From Sindora glabra (taxonomy: Eukaryota; Streptophyta; Magnoliopsida; Fabales; Fabaceae), in assembly GCA_020226215.1 (NCBI GenBank), contig CM035235.1:51675511-51739510 (forward strand): a DNA stretch of 64,000 nucleotides. Direction: 5' to 3'. The position numbers and the translations under genes were made by a program. Positions 38,251-51,689 of the stretch are shown here, one piece after another. The notes beneath the pieces are model-generated. The model saw only the letters and a program-made list of their open reading frames with translations. It was not told where the DNA came from and did no database searches. Position 1 is the first letter of the stretch, and each line of letters opens with the position of its first letter.

Positions 38251-41143
38251 GTTAAGAAAAAGAACCTACTACAAAGTAATAAAACCTCTCTTTTTTTGGA
38301 TGAAATACACGAAAAAATCTGTTTAACTTTTCATTTCTTTCTTGTTTGATTTATAAAAATGTACTTGTTACCTTACGTTACGTGATAAATGGTGTAAAGG
38401 ATCATCTCCCTTAATTATCCATTTGAATTTCAAATGAAATAAAGATTTTTTTTTTATGATATGAAGGTTTTAATTGTATGGTACATGTAAATGTGTGTAC
38501 TTTTATTCAAATCAAAATTTGGTAAAATACAACTTATGCTTATGATTTGAAATTTTTTACAAATTATTTCAAGATGAATTTGATTTGTATCACCCGTCAA
38601 TTAATTAAAAAGTGAGCAATAAGAAAAGAAAAATAAAAAATTGGCAAAACTTCCTCTTTATATGAGCCATGACCTTAAAAAGAATTATATGAAACTTTTA
38701 TCATGCTACAATAATCAAGATTGCAATATCAACATAAGACATGTCCCGCTTTTCACTACAAGAATGTGATACTAACACGGAGCTTAATTATCCTTATCAC
38801 ATCATGAAAATTGTGATACGAAAACGGAACATGATCTATTCCCATCCCACCTTTTAGTGATGGTATCAAAGAAAAATATGATTACTTCTATTATGTATTT
38901 ATTGGATCCATTAATTCCAAGCATGCAATTCTTTCAAAATGAACAATCCTTCGTGGAAGATAAGGCTACATCTTTTTCCACTCTATTCTTTGTGAAGGTT
39001 TGGGTTTGTATTTGTGTTCGATTTCCAAAGATTGACATTGACCAACACAAGCCTCATTTTAAGATGGAAAGCACGACCTTGCCAAAGGTTAGTGCATTTT
39101 CAGAAGACAGAGAAATATATCTACTAACTTTATCGGAAATTTACAATAAAATGGAATGGTTAAATTGAAGTGAGGGTTTTATCTAATGCCAATAGAAAAA
39201 ACTTAAAAGGTATTGTCATATCTCAATTGCTCGCATCCTAAATAAATAGTAGATATTTCAATAAATCATCAAAAGGTCTCTTGAACGAAGATGTAAGAAA
39301 ATGTGAAGGCACAAACATAACCCAAATGCTTTGTGACCTAATGTCTATAGCCTATCACAAACCCTCAACTTACACACCTAATTTAAATCTTAAAGTCCCC
39401 AAAAGAGGAATATTGCACTATCCCAAGCCTATGCCAACCCTAAAATGTCTTGTAATCCCATGATAGTGTCCCATACCCTACTACTAATTCTATCTAATAT
39501 TAATTATTCTAACTACCACTTTATCTTTTTAAAGACCCCTCGTTAATTAGCCATAACAAACCCAGTGAGTAGCTTTCACTTGCTAAATCACTGTCCAAGT
39601 AGTTTGATACATCACACTTTCCTGTAATTTCGTGTCATAAATCATGTTCTTCAGAACTAGCCATTTCACATGATTTCTACTCATTACATTTTTCACCTCT
39701 CTTATTCACTTAGAACCTTGAACGCAAATCAATGCATGTTTTTACAATTTTCAATTTGATTTTGAATTATGTAATGCAAAATTACGCAATGTAAGATCGT
39801 GCTGCATATATTATAAACTTTGCAGTTAGATTAAATATAATTAATGTAGATAAAATACAAATTTTTCCTCCTGAAATCCTAGCTAAATTTAACATTAGAA
39901 TATCTCTGAAGATACATATTTCAATTCTCTGCAATTACATTTCAATTATTAATCCAAAAATCAGGCCAAACAACATTAAAAGCCTATGACAACGCACCAC
40001 AAAATTCATAGACCTTTCTCCTGCTTTGTCTGATATTCGATTAAAGGATTGAGTTTTTTTCTGTTCAACATTTACAAAGATAGAGAAATTCAAGACTTGG
40101 ATATGATTGAAACAAAAGATGAATGAGAGTTTCAATATAAGATTTGTCTTAGAAAGGGCTCCATTTAATTTTGTTTTATACCAATTTCTTTTGCAGTACA
40201 AGGTTTGTTATTATCCTCTTGACAGGACGCCCTAACGGGAGTATCTACCCATCATTGATTAACTTGTAATTTTCTTTATTAAGAAAAAAAGAGAGCATGG
40301 GTAACATTATTTTCCTTGGAATTAAGTTATAATTAATGTTTAAAGGATGAGTTTATCATCACAATTTTATTAAAGTGTTAACAATTTTTATAGTACTTTA
40401 CTTTCTCATTAGTCACAAATTAATCTTTTTTTCGTCAAACTAATGATCTCCAAAATGAAGTAATAATCCAATATCATTAAACCAACTACCTTAATAATTA
40501 AAATAATGAACTAAAACCACTAACCTAAGTATTTTAATTAAGTTGTGATTATTTACTTCTTTTGTTTGGACTGTGGCCTTTTTATTCAAAATAAATAAAT
40601 ATATTGACATAAATGAAAATATCAGATTGGTATAAAAAATCTTTTGGTAATAAAATTAATACATGCTTAATTTATAAATTATAAAAGTAGTTTTTAATTT
40701 AAGAAAGAAGTAATCATGAAATAAAATTAAGTCGTAATGTTTATGAAAGGATAATGAATCGCACAGATATTCCTATGGTTAATGTTTCTCACAATGTAAA
40801 GTAACCATTTTTTCTTTTTGGGTATTAAAACTAACCATTTTATTTCATGTGAGTTGCAACACTTCTTAATGTTATTATTAGTATAAAATGATAAAATTAA
40901 CTGTTAGTTCTTTTAAACTTACAAACCATTAATATTCAAATTTGGATTGAGCTCCTCTAAAATACAAAATATATTTTAAAGGATAAAGTGTCTAATCTTA
41001 CCATTAATTTTTTTTATTTATTATTATTTATAAAATTATGGACCAAAATTAATGATGAAATTAAGTACTTTACTCTCTAAAGTATATTTTGCACTTTAGA
41101 GGATCTCAATCCTTTAAATTTTATAACGATAAAATTTAAAATA
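38251..41143. other. Intergenic DNA, no gene accepted
   Basis: A plus-strand open frame of 103 codons (38857-39168) and a minus-strand one of 88 codons (39935-40201) are present. Neither shows a recognisable family, and the first starts inside the possible CACTA end. Remaining sequence is AT-rich. Confidence 0.45.
38755..38880 (+). mobile_element. Possible CACTA terminus
   Basis: CACTACAAGAATGTGATAC fits the CACTACAAGAA start of plant CACTA elements, and the following 'TAACACGG' and 'GTGATACGAAAACGG' blocks resemble CACTA subterminal repeats. I did not find the matching inverted end, so this is one end of a broken or truncated element at best. Confidence 0.4.
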
Positions 41144-41463
41144 ATTCATACTAACATTAGTGATATTAGTTTTATTAAAGGGGGATGACACAACATTTTA
41201 ATGTACAACTACAAAAAAGTTTTGTACAATAACTTAAATGTTGGATTTGACCCATATTCTAATTTTTATCAATATGTGATTGTTTCTAATTCGTACTAAC
41301 ATTAATGATATTAATATTGTTAGATTATCAATTTATGATTATTTCTAATTCATTCTAATTGTTAGATTAATTCATACTCACATTAGTGATATTAGTTTTA
41401 TTAAAAGGGGATGAGACAACATTTTAATGTGCAACTAAAAAAAAGTTTTGTACAATAATGTAA
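41144..41463. repeat. 226-bp direct repeat ahead of the small LTR element
   Basis: 41144-41369 and 41370 onward share ATTCATACT.ACATTAGTG, TTTTATTAAA.GGGGATGA, ACAACATTTTAATGT and the first about 70 bases of the LTR that starts at 41464. The left copy therefore holds an LTR-start fragment, as if an earlier copy or an unequal exchange left it behind. Confidence 0.8.
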
Positions 41464-41918
41464 TGTTGGGTTTGACCAACATTCTAATTGTTATTAATTT
41501 GTGATTATTTTTAGTTGAAAGTTTTCTCCCTATTTAACTTAGGAATTTATGTTAAAGCAAGGTTAAAATTTCTTATCAAATAAGTATTTTTGAGTTATGA
41601 ATAGGTGTATTAGTCAAGGGTTTGAGGTATAAGAGAGATATAATATAAGTATTTATGAGATTATGTGAGAATCCATATAAAAGTTTGAAGAAAATATAGG
41701 GATAATAACAAAGAAATTATTAGGTTATAGTTGAAAATCTTTACACATATTATCTTATAATATTTTAATAATATAGTAAGTCATTTCTCATCTATATTTT
41801 TTTCCTTATAGTTTAAAGTTTTCCATGTTAAATTGTTTATGTATTTTATTGTGATATTCTAATTAAATTAATTATTTGATGCTTGATTTGTTTGGATGGA
41901 TATATATTTCTCAACAAT

Positions 41919-41930
41919 TGGTATTGGAGT
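41919..41930 (+). other. Primer-binding site of the TRIM-like element
   Basis: TGGTATTGGAGT lies two bases after the left LTR and resembles TGGTATCAGAGC. Confidence 0.65.
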
Positions 41931-41952
41931 AGGTTTGGTCCCATGAGAAAAT

Positions 41953-42150
41953 AGTAACTCAAGAGAGTAGAATTTGATTCATTCCAAGTGCAAGATGAAG
42001 ACGATGGTTGGAGATAATAGTAATGGTAAGAATTTGCAGAGAGTCGTAACTCAAGAGAGTAAAAATTTGATTCATTCCAAGCACAAGATAAAAATCATGG
42101 ATGGAATCGATAGTAATAGTGATGATGATGATGACAATAATTTGCAAAAA
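41953..42150 (+). repeat. Internal tandem duplication of the TRIM-like element
   Basis: Two units of about 95 bp share GTAACTCAAGAGAGTA, TTTGATTCATTCCAAG, GATAGTAATAGT-like and AATTTGCA blocks. The second has a GATGAT microsatellite. A 60-codon open frame crosses them, but it is not like any gag I know. Confidence 0.75.
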
Positions 42151-42855
42151 TTATGATATCTCTTGAAAGTGTTTGTAAAATTTGGTATTTCTACAAATAA
42201 AGAGGTTATATATAGGTTTCAATAAAACTTGTGACATTTGATTAAAGTATAGCTGCTTAATAAAAAGATTTTACTATAATTTAAAAAAATTATAATGATG
42301 GAGGACTCTTATGTCTAGCATCCCATTATTGATCTCATTTGGCAATATGTAAAGTATGAAAATTGATAAAAATGATAAAATTTGTCTCAAGGTAGAAATT
42401 GTTGGATATAATCCAAATTTTAATAGTTATTAATTTATAATTATTTTTATTATGAGTTATCTTTCTATTCAAATTAAAATTTTATATTAAAGTTGATTAA
42501 AATTTCTTCTCAAATAAGTATTTTTAAGTTATAGATAGTTGCATTGGCTAGAGATTTGAAGTATGGAAGAGATATAATGTGAATGTCTACAAGGTTATGT
42601 GACAATCCACATAAAAGTTTAAGAAAGATGTAAGGATAATGATTAAGAAATTACAAGATTATAATTAAGAATTTTTACACCTATTATCCTATAATATTTT
42701 GATAATATAATGTACATTTTTCTCATTTATGATTTTTTTCTTGGAGTTTGAAGTTTTTTACATTAAATTATTTGTGTGCTTTACTATGATACATCTTGAT
42801 TAATTTAATTGTTTAATGCTTGATTTATTTGGATGGCGATATTTTTGTCAATACA

Positions 42856-44744
42856 TTAAAGATTTATATTTACATCTTTTTTTTATTATATTTGCATCCT
42901 TTTTAACAAAAAAGATATATGCCCAAATGATAATTAATTTATAGACGCGGATTGTGTCCCTTTTTAACAGAGCATACAGTGGATCATTTGTGTGCTTTTT
43001 AGCAGCCTCTCTTTATTTGTCGAATGACATTTTTTCATAAAATTTTTTATATATTTTTATATAAATAAAAAATAATATTTTATTTTTATACTTTATTATT
43101 AAAAAATGATATTTAAAATTATAATAAGAAAGAAAAATAATTTTCCCTTTCAAAAAGAGGAAACTTTCTTTAACCAAAATCTATATTTATCAAAAAATAT
43201 ATAAAATATTTTTTATCATCTTAATAATTTATAATTATATTCTTATGAAAAATATCTTTCATCAAAATAAATGAAACTGTCCATAAATTATTAGAAATTT
43301 TAACGTGATAATTTCTTATCAATATAAGTAGAATAAGTGAAAATTAAATATTAAAGATGTATTGATTTACGCACAGTTAGTATCAATTAGAAAATAAAAT
43401 TATTCCATACAATTTAATTATAAAAAAAATTAGCCTTGTGTTACCACTTACCATAAAAGAATTGTGGCTTTGCATAAAAAAAATCAATTATCTGTGGCCA
43501 TGCATTTTTTTAATTAATGAAATTAATTTTCAATTATGTTTTCTTTTGGGTGAATTCTACCCTGCAGTAAATTTTCCTTTTTACGTGTGAAAAATGAAAT
43601 TAGTTGCTTGATTTACACGGTAGAGAGAAAATAATCTAACTTGCGATACATGAACGCAGAATCAATCAAATATTTAACTATATAACCAAGTTTGGACGGT
43701 ACGTTGAAAATTTTAAATTTGAATTATCATCAATGTCCTATAAAAAATGTATAATTGTAAATATATAATCTTTGAATTTATTTTATTTTAATTTGACAGT
43801 ACTACAGCATGTTTTAAGTTTAGTCGATTAATGTGAGTGTTCCTTTGCGATAACAAGAGTGATGATGTTTTCTGAGTAATGAAGAAGGAAAATTTTCGGA
43901 TACAGCTTTGCGTATTATTATTAATTTTTTTTCTTACAATAACGTTATATACACTAAAAACAATATTTAAAATTATATTTTGAATATCAATTATGAATTA
44001 TTAATTAAATATAAGATAATAAAATAAATTTATAAAATTTAACCTAATGAATATAAAATATATAAATTTAATTTTAAATTATATTTTTGACACTTATAAT
44101 ATTTTTTATATTTTTATTGAAAGAAACAACCGAATTAAAATTTTTAATCTTTGGGGACCTCAAGTATTTAACTCAAATGATATATAATATTATTTGAATA
44201 CCTTGTCTCCCTCCACATCTTGAAATCAATCATAAAATGTTACGTATGTATATTTAATAATTTAATTATATTTACCATTAAAAAATAAATAAACTCTCTG
44301 AGTTCTACAGCCACTGCATCCTTGTACAAGGCTTCGCATTTGTGCTAGCCACATCAAATTTCAAATTTTTAGTGACGTAATTTTAAAAAAAGTTAATTAT
44401 TTTATAAAATTTATTATTTTTAACAAAAAAAATTATGTTTTTCGTAAAAGTTATATGTGCGTATAATACGGAGTTCTAATTTTTAATGAAATCTTATAAC
44501 TGAAAGAATACTCATACTTACAGTATAAAAATATATGAAGACTGTATTAAAAAAAATGTGAATTTTCATGAAAAATTATAAAATTTTATTAAAATTTATA
44601 ACTTTTTATCCAAAAAAATTATAAGAAATCGTATGCTTATTGTCGTTTTCAAGGTTGAAAACGAGTCCCACTTCTTTCAAGGACAAATTGTCCTTTTGAA
44701 TTTAGATTTCCTATTTCCTTAGTCATTTTTCTATTATATTATAT
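42856..44744. other. AT-rich intergenic DNA, nothing recognised
   Basis: No open frame above background and no repeat family recognised on either strand. Confidence 0.5.
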
Positions 44745-45090
44745 TGAGAAGAAATAAGTATAAAATTCTAATATGCAATGAGATCTAAAATCAGGTAAAT
44801 TTTAAGGTACTCCTAAAAGTTTGATGTTCGAAGTGGTGTGGTAAAATATAAGTCATTAAATGAGAAGAAATAAGCACAAAATTCTAATATGCAACGAGAT
44901 CTAAGATCAGGTGAATTTTAAGGTACTTCTAAGAGTTTGATGTTCGAAGTGGTGTGACAAAATACAAATCATTAAATGAGATTACTAAGTCATTATCAAA
45001 ATTTTTATAATCTCATTTAGTGACCTATATTTTATCACATCACCCTAAATACTAAACTCGTAGGAGTACCTTAGCAAGCTCCCTAAAATC
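44745..45090. repeat. Tandem plus inverted repeat able to fold as a hairpin
   Basis: Two direct 116-bp units (44745-44860, 44861-44980) share AAATTCTAATATGCAA, GAGATCTAA.ATCAGGT, TTTAAGGTACT and GTTTGATGTTCGAAGTGG. An inverted copy of their right part follows at 45008-45090 (GGAGTACCTTAGCAAGC, TCACATCACCC). The second unit and the inverted copy flank a loop of about 27 bases, so a transcript would fold into an imperfect stem of about 80 bp. MITE-like, class unknown. Confidence 0.75.
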
Positions 45091-45932
45091 ATTATATATG
45101 AATTTTATAAAAAAATAAAATTTAAAGTCATTTTTTTATATATATAATAAATTTCATAAAAAAATCTTATATTTATCTTTATCCAACATGATAAAAAATT
45201 AATTAAAAAGAATAAACCGTAACATTTGTTTTGCTGTCATTTATGATATGACGAAGAAATTATCGGTATAATTTGATGGGAGAAATTATGCCATCTTAAA
45301 TTTCAAGTTTTCAACTCATAGCGTCAGCATCCAAGTCACAAAATTAATAGTCAAATTGTAGACAGAATTGCATGGACTTTAAATTGATATTTAATTTTTA
45401 TAAAATTTTAATATGATTTTAAATCTATAAAATTTATAATCTAAAATTAAAATAATTTTCAAGAAAAACTTATATTTAATCATTTTCAATTATATATATG
45501 TTTTTATTTCCATAAAGTAATTAATAAAGAACGAATGAAAGCATTAATTTATAATAATATAAATGATAATTTAAATATCATTATTAATATAATATCCAAA
45601 GAAGTATACCAAAACTACTTAGTTTTAACCATATTAATGGTCCCAAATTATTGATGGATAGAAAATTAAATTTACTAATAAATCATGAAATGCTATGGTT
45701 CTTAAATATGATTTCTTAATTTATTGAAAAGTAATTCATGGGATCGGGCACCTTTTGATAGTTCTAACGAATAAAAGTATGATTAGTTGGATCCAACCTG
45801 TCCTTGAAATAAACAACTCACACACACTCCCTTTCCAAAAAAAACCAATACACCAAGCACTACACTTAGATTTATTAGTGTAGCTCAACCCTTATTTATT
45901 AAATAATTCCTTTTCTTTAAAGATAGTTAAAA

Positions 45933-45973
<41 letters not shown>

Positions 45974-47335
45974 AAATATATTAATAATATCTTTTAAATT
46001 AATTTATATATAATATTTCATAATTAATTAATAAAAATATTTATAACCATACTGATTCATAATAAAATGATTAATAATTTTAATATTACAATTAATATTA
46101 TATTATATTTAAGGAAGTATTTCAAAACTTACAAACTATTTGCAAATATAATTTTATATCTTTCTTTTTAATAGATATTTAATTGTATATTATTAATAAT
46201 ATAAAATTATCAATTAATATATTCATTGCAATATTAATTTTTATTAAGCAAAATTATAAACTGATGCATCATATGGGTTATAATCTAATTATATATATTT
46301 ATAATATTAAAATAAGAGTAGTATAATAATAATTTATATTAGAATTGATTAAAAAGATATAAATTTAATTGATATGAAATTGTAAAAATATTACATCTCA
46401 ATCCTTGTAAAATTATAAAAATTTGTTTTTTAAAAATTGAAAAAAAAAATCTAATCCATTAGTTCTAACCTATTCAAATCAATTTTGGCTTACTCATATT
46501 AATTTTGGTTGATTCTATCAAATTCATATATATTTTTTATTTAAAGATTTTAACTGAATTGGCTCACCAATTAGTTTTCAGTTGATTTAATCCAATTTTC
46601 AAAATTATACTTTTAGTATTACAATGATATTAAATATTATAATCAAATATTTCCTTTAAATGAGATGGATATCCACTTTAATAAATAAAATATTGAGAGA
46701 TTTCTTTCTTTTTAATAAATATTATCTCCAAAATTTGAATTCATATTCATTATTAGATAAAAATCTATTTAAAATTAATATACTTTTCACTTCATTAACA
46801 ACTTATTAATAATGTTTTCATCTTTCAATATTATAAGATCCAAATCAAAATAAATTAAATGATTTGTAAATTCAGCTATATACGAAGAAAATTAGACTGA
46901 CATCGTCTTTGTATATTCTAGATCAACCAAGTCAAGAGCATGTGTCACATATATTGTCCCAGCTAAAGATTCAAAGGAAATGACAAAATTGAAGCAATGC
47001 TAATTCAAGTTGTTCATTGTTCGATAGTTATCCTTGACCTACTACCTACGGATACAATATGCCTCCGTCATACATTATTCATATACCATATTTATACAAG
47101 ATATACCGGTAACAATTGGTCTAAATGATTGAAAATTTATCTTCTTATATAAATTCTTGAATTTAAAAAAAAAATGAAATTGAAGGAGTTTTATCCTTTA
47201 AAATGAGTCTAATCTGACTTGATTTTGTACTAATGGAAAGTTAAAACTTACTGACTACCGGAATCCCGGAAGGAAGTTACCCAATATATTGCCCCGCAAC
47301 TCTACAACCGTGTGGTCCAATTCTTCAGTTCTACG
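45091..47335. other. AT-rich intergenic DNA with an (AT)18 microsatellite
   Basis: The microsatellite is at 45935-45970. A slightly GC-richer patch sits at 46900-47110 and another, CT-rich, begins about 47240. No gene was recognised. Confidence 0.5.
45935..45970. repeat. (AT)18 microsatellite
   Basis: Uninterrupted alternating A and T. Confidence 0.95.
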
Positions 47336-47415
47336 CCACCAAGTTGATTCTCTTTCTCCTTTTGTTTTCTTTCCAACCCACCAAGTTGATTCTCTTTCTC
47401 TTTTTGTTTTTTTCT
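47336..47415. repeat. 42-bp tandem duplication in a CT-rich patch
   Basis: CCACCAAGTTGATTCTCTTT occurs at 47336 and again at 47378, each followed by CTC.TTTTGTTTT. The patch resembles a plant leader in composition, but no exon follows it. Confidence 0.8.
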
Positions 47416-47837
47416 TTTTTCGAACCCAACTCTAATCTATGGTGTAGTGTATTTTCTCTTCAAGCTTTAAATTAAATTTTATTTTTCCGCATGTAAAATA
47501 CGTACACTTTAAAAAGTACGCTTTCTATAATAATTTAAAAAAATATATTACAATATTTAATTCTGTATTTTTAAAGATCATGATTATTATATTCATTAAA
47601 TTTCATAAATAACAATATTAATATTTTATTTCTACATTTGTTATATTTATTCATTCATCCTTTTATTCCTAACACCAAATTAAATAGTAAAAATAAATAA
47701 GATAACAAAAAAGTATGTATTTGATATTATTAATTAAAAATAAAATATAACAATTCACTTCAATAATTTTTATTTATTTTAATATTATAAATGAAGAGAA
47801 TGACAAATAATTATTACAAAAGTAAGAATAAGGAACT

Positions 47838-48614
47838 AAAGAACTGTTTGATTGGAGATAATCAAGAAAGAGAATGAAAATTGTGGGGTTTTATTCTTTT
47901 TATTTTTGTTTAGTTCAAATAATTTTTTATTTTATTTTTTCTTAATGAAATTATTTCAAATGAGAAAATGGTAATTCCTCCTAATTTCTCAAGAAATTAA
48001 ATTCTCTCATTTTGAGTTTTGAATTTATTATCTTTAATATAATAATAATTATTTATTATTATAAAATAATAATATAATTAAAAATAGAAATAATTATTAA
48101 ATAATAGTTTATAAAAGAAATAATTAAATTAATTAAATAAAAATAAATAATCATATAATAATTATTATAATCAATATAATAAAATATTAATAATTAATAT
48201 TAAATAATTATAAAAATAATAATATTAGTAAATATAAAATATTTAATAACATAAAAATAATTAATAATAATAATAAATATTAATAATAAATATAATAAAT
48301 ATTAAAAATAATAATTAAATAACTAATAATTTATATTATTGAAATAATATTAATTATTATTAATATATTAACAATAATCAAAATAATGAAAGAAATAATT
48401 GAAATAATATTAATAAGATATTAATAATTATAAAAAAATACAATATTAGTAAATAAAATAAAAATAATAATATAATAAGAAAATTATTTTTTAATATAAT
48501 AATTATTAATAAAATAAATTAGAAATATTTGATTCCCTTTCTTATTTGAACCAAACAACATAGATAATCATGAAATTTTTATTCCCTTCCTCTAATTAAA
48601 TCAAATAGCCCCTA
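47838..48614. mobile_element. Candidate MITE with an extremely AT-rich interior
   Basis: The left end CTGTTTGATTGGAGATAATC, with AAGAAAGAGAATGAAA after it, is a rough inverted match of the right end, whose reverse reads GGGCTATTTGATTTAATTAG, then AGGAAGGGAATAAAA. The interior is almost only A and T with TAA/ATA triplet runs. Flanks share CTAAA but no unambiguous target duplication. Class unknown. Confidence 0.45.
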
Positions 48615-51600
48615 AAAGTATTGTTATTCATTCAAAAATTAGGCCATGTCATAATTTTAAAATAATGATATTTACTTGATTATAGTTGACAATCATCTAT
48701 ATTAATGTAATTTGAATCAAATTAATTCTATATACTTAAAAATATATTGTGTTTAAAATTTTCTTGGATCAAATGTGACATTCATCACACATCCACCGCA
48801 TACTATTTAAAGGATCTTGAATTTAATCCTTAAAATATATATAATTAAAAGATTATGAATCTGATTCTTAAAAGTGCTCTTATTATAAAAGTTTACAATT
48901 TATTGTTCTCACTTTAAATAGGATTAATTTTGTAGTTGATAAAAAATGTATAAGTATACCTAACCATACAAAAAATATATAGTGTCAATTTAATTCAAAC
49001 TAGCTAAAAAAAGGATGAAATAAGAATTATTTTACTCTAAAAGTGTCAAATTTTTTGCACGTGGAATTTTTACAATTGGATATTTAAATTTGGGGAGATA
49101 ATGAAATATATTACCATTTAAATTACGCTCCTTATTAATTTTATAATTTTAACATTATATCAAATTATATGTCTATCAAATTGAAAATTTGAGTATCATA
49201 AACATGTGATTATCAGTAATTAGATTAGATTTTATCATTTTGTAAATGTATATGCAATTTTGATTCAAATTTCTTTGGATCAAAAGGCTCCCCCCCCCCG
49301 GCAACTGATTGAGCCGTCCATGAGCCAGGCATCCCATTTTAATATCTTGAGGGAAAAATTATATTTTAATTATGTGTGATTTCACTTATATTTACTTAAT
49401 GAATTTATATTTCTAAGAGTCACAATCTATGCATATAAACTGGTTAATATTAATACTTTATTTGTTTAAATTTTTTATTCAATTTTTATTAAAATGTTTT
49501 ATAACAAATGAATTCTAAAGAAATTATAAAAAGGTAAATTATAATTTTTTTCATATTTATGTGAATTGATATTCAAAATTCTCAATTGAAATTAAATATA
49601 TATATTAGCATTTTCTCCTTAATTTAAATTTACAAATCATATGTTATTATTATAGGATTTATAAAATCATCAAAAATAAAATACTCAAAATTTTGTTAAA
49701 CACAAATATAAGAATTTTAATTGAAGTTTTTACCCATGCTATTTATTGTAATATTTTTTTTTTGTTTAAGGTGTGGAAATCACACCTAAGTAAAGTATTG
49801 TAATAGATTTTTTTACTTTAAAGTATATTATTAAAATAAAGAGATAAAATTAATACATTTTAATTTATATTAAAAAAATTTACATCAACTCATATAAATA
49901 TAAAAAATTATACTTTATTTATATATGATTTCACTTAACTCATTTATTATAAAAAAATTTATTAAAAAATAGATGAAAAAATTTAGAATTGTAAAGTATT
50001 AATAGTAAAAAATATAAATGGACAAATTGTATTACTTAAAAATATAAATAAATTAAATAAAAATTAATAAAATAATATGTAAATAAATATAATTTTTCTT
50101 TCATTAATAGCTTTAATATGTAATCATCGTCATGTCATCATATCATCATATTTTTCCAATTGATGAAAGCGCCGAAAAGAACCAACAAAAGTGGGGGAGA
50201 GAGAGGCAGGCGATGGAAAAGTGACACGTAAAACAGTTTTGTGGACACACCAACCGATGAGAGTGAAGGTGTTCCACGACAAGGACGATATTGTCAGGCC
50301 TACAACCAATAATATTCAAGAAATTTGACATACTCGTGGGACATGAAGAAATCTTTCCCTCACCATAGCCTTTTATTTGAAAGTTTGTGAGAAAAAAAAA
50401 AAAAGGAAGATATAAAAAATATTTTTTACTTACTATTTAGATGTATAAAATAAGTGAAAAAATAAAAATTATTAAATTTTATTTAATTTGATTTGATTAA
50501 TAAGTAAAAATAATTTATTAAATAAGAAAATTACTCCTATTAAAAATTAATAAATTTTTTTGTAAACTATGCACAAGACTAATTTATTATAATTTTGAAC
50601 TTGCAAAATTTTCTAGTTGTATCTACACCTATTTGGTACAAATTTTTTTTTCTAATTCTCAAAATGTTTTTTATAACATTTTTTTCTTTTTATCTATAAT
50701 TTTTCATGGCATTCAAATATTTAAAAATTTTATTCTCATTTTTTTCTCTTCACCATATTCATAATTCATAAATCCAAACAAAGATTAAGAGAAAAAAACA
50801 CAAAAAATGTAAAGTTTATATTCATGTGACTTTTATGCAAGTGGAATTCGTTTATATGGTTTATAGAGTTCATAATTAGGACTACCAAACATATTATAGT
50901 CTACGAATTAGATCAATTTGTTCAACAAATTTAAATAAATTAAATTATTCAAAAATTAATATATTTTAATTACAGGCTTATATTGAGTTGTTTATACAAA
51001 CTGAAGTTTATTACCATAAATTTATAATTAAAATTTACAAATTCACTAGTTAAATCATAAATACGAATTTACAATTTAATCAATTTTTAAATGAGTTTAT
51101 TTCAACCCCATACAAATCACCTCAGTTGATACCTTTATGCATAATCTTGTTTCCTTCCTTATTGTAATAAAATAAAAATTTTTTTAAATCTACATGAACT
51201 TATCATAATTTTTAATAAGATATGGCATTATTTTAATCCCATGCAATTTTTTATTTAATTTAGTTCTTATTAATTTTTATTTTTAATTTAATTCTTTAAA
51301 GTTTCAATTTGATTCAATCAAAGTTATTTTAACCATCAAACTTTAACATTTATCAATAAAATTGAATATATGAATGCATAAACTCTTATAAAATAACATT
51401 TGATACTTGTATGATAGGTTCCATACTATAAATTAATATTATGACTTTAATTTAAAAGTAAAGTCGCTTGATGCTCACTTCATATATGTCTTTTTTTAAT
51501 CATTTGTTATATTATTCTAATTTATATAGACACATACTCTTATACCAATTATATTTAGTGCTCATACAAATCTAAAGGAGCATCAAGTCGCATTTTGATT

Positions 51601-51689
51601 TTAGGAACAGGATTGAGAAAAAAAATAAAAATTAAATTAAAAAATTATGTCTACGAGAAATCAAAATCAAATCAAAATAATATTCTAAA
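48615..51689. other. AT-rich intergenic DNA with a poly-C tract and one GC-balanced patch
   Basis: A C-homopolymer of about ten bases is at about 49291-49300. The patch 50150-50390 is GC-balanced with a GACACGT motif, but its open frames (for example minus 50146-50331) match nothing I know. Confidence 0.45.

Larger units (their letters stand above)
41464..42855 (+). mobile_element. TRIM-like small LTR retrotransposon
   Basis: Two direct repeats, 41464-41916 and 42400-42855, both start TGTTGG and end near TTT.TCAA.A, and match along their length (blocks TCAAATAAGTATTTTT, TAAAAGTTT.A.GAA, ATGCTTGATTT.TTTGGATGG). Two bases after the left repeat is TGGTATTGGAGT (41919-41930), close to the tRNA-Met primer-binding site of copia elements, which sets the plus orientation. 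The internal region is only 483 bp, with no gag or pol domain and a purine-containing AAGGTAGAAAT just before the right repeat. This is the layout of a terminal-repeat retrotransposon in miniature. A target duplication is not clear. Confidence 0.85.
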
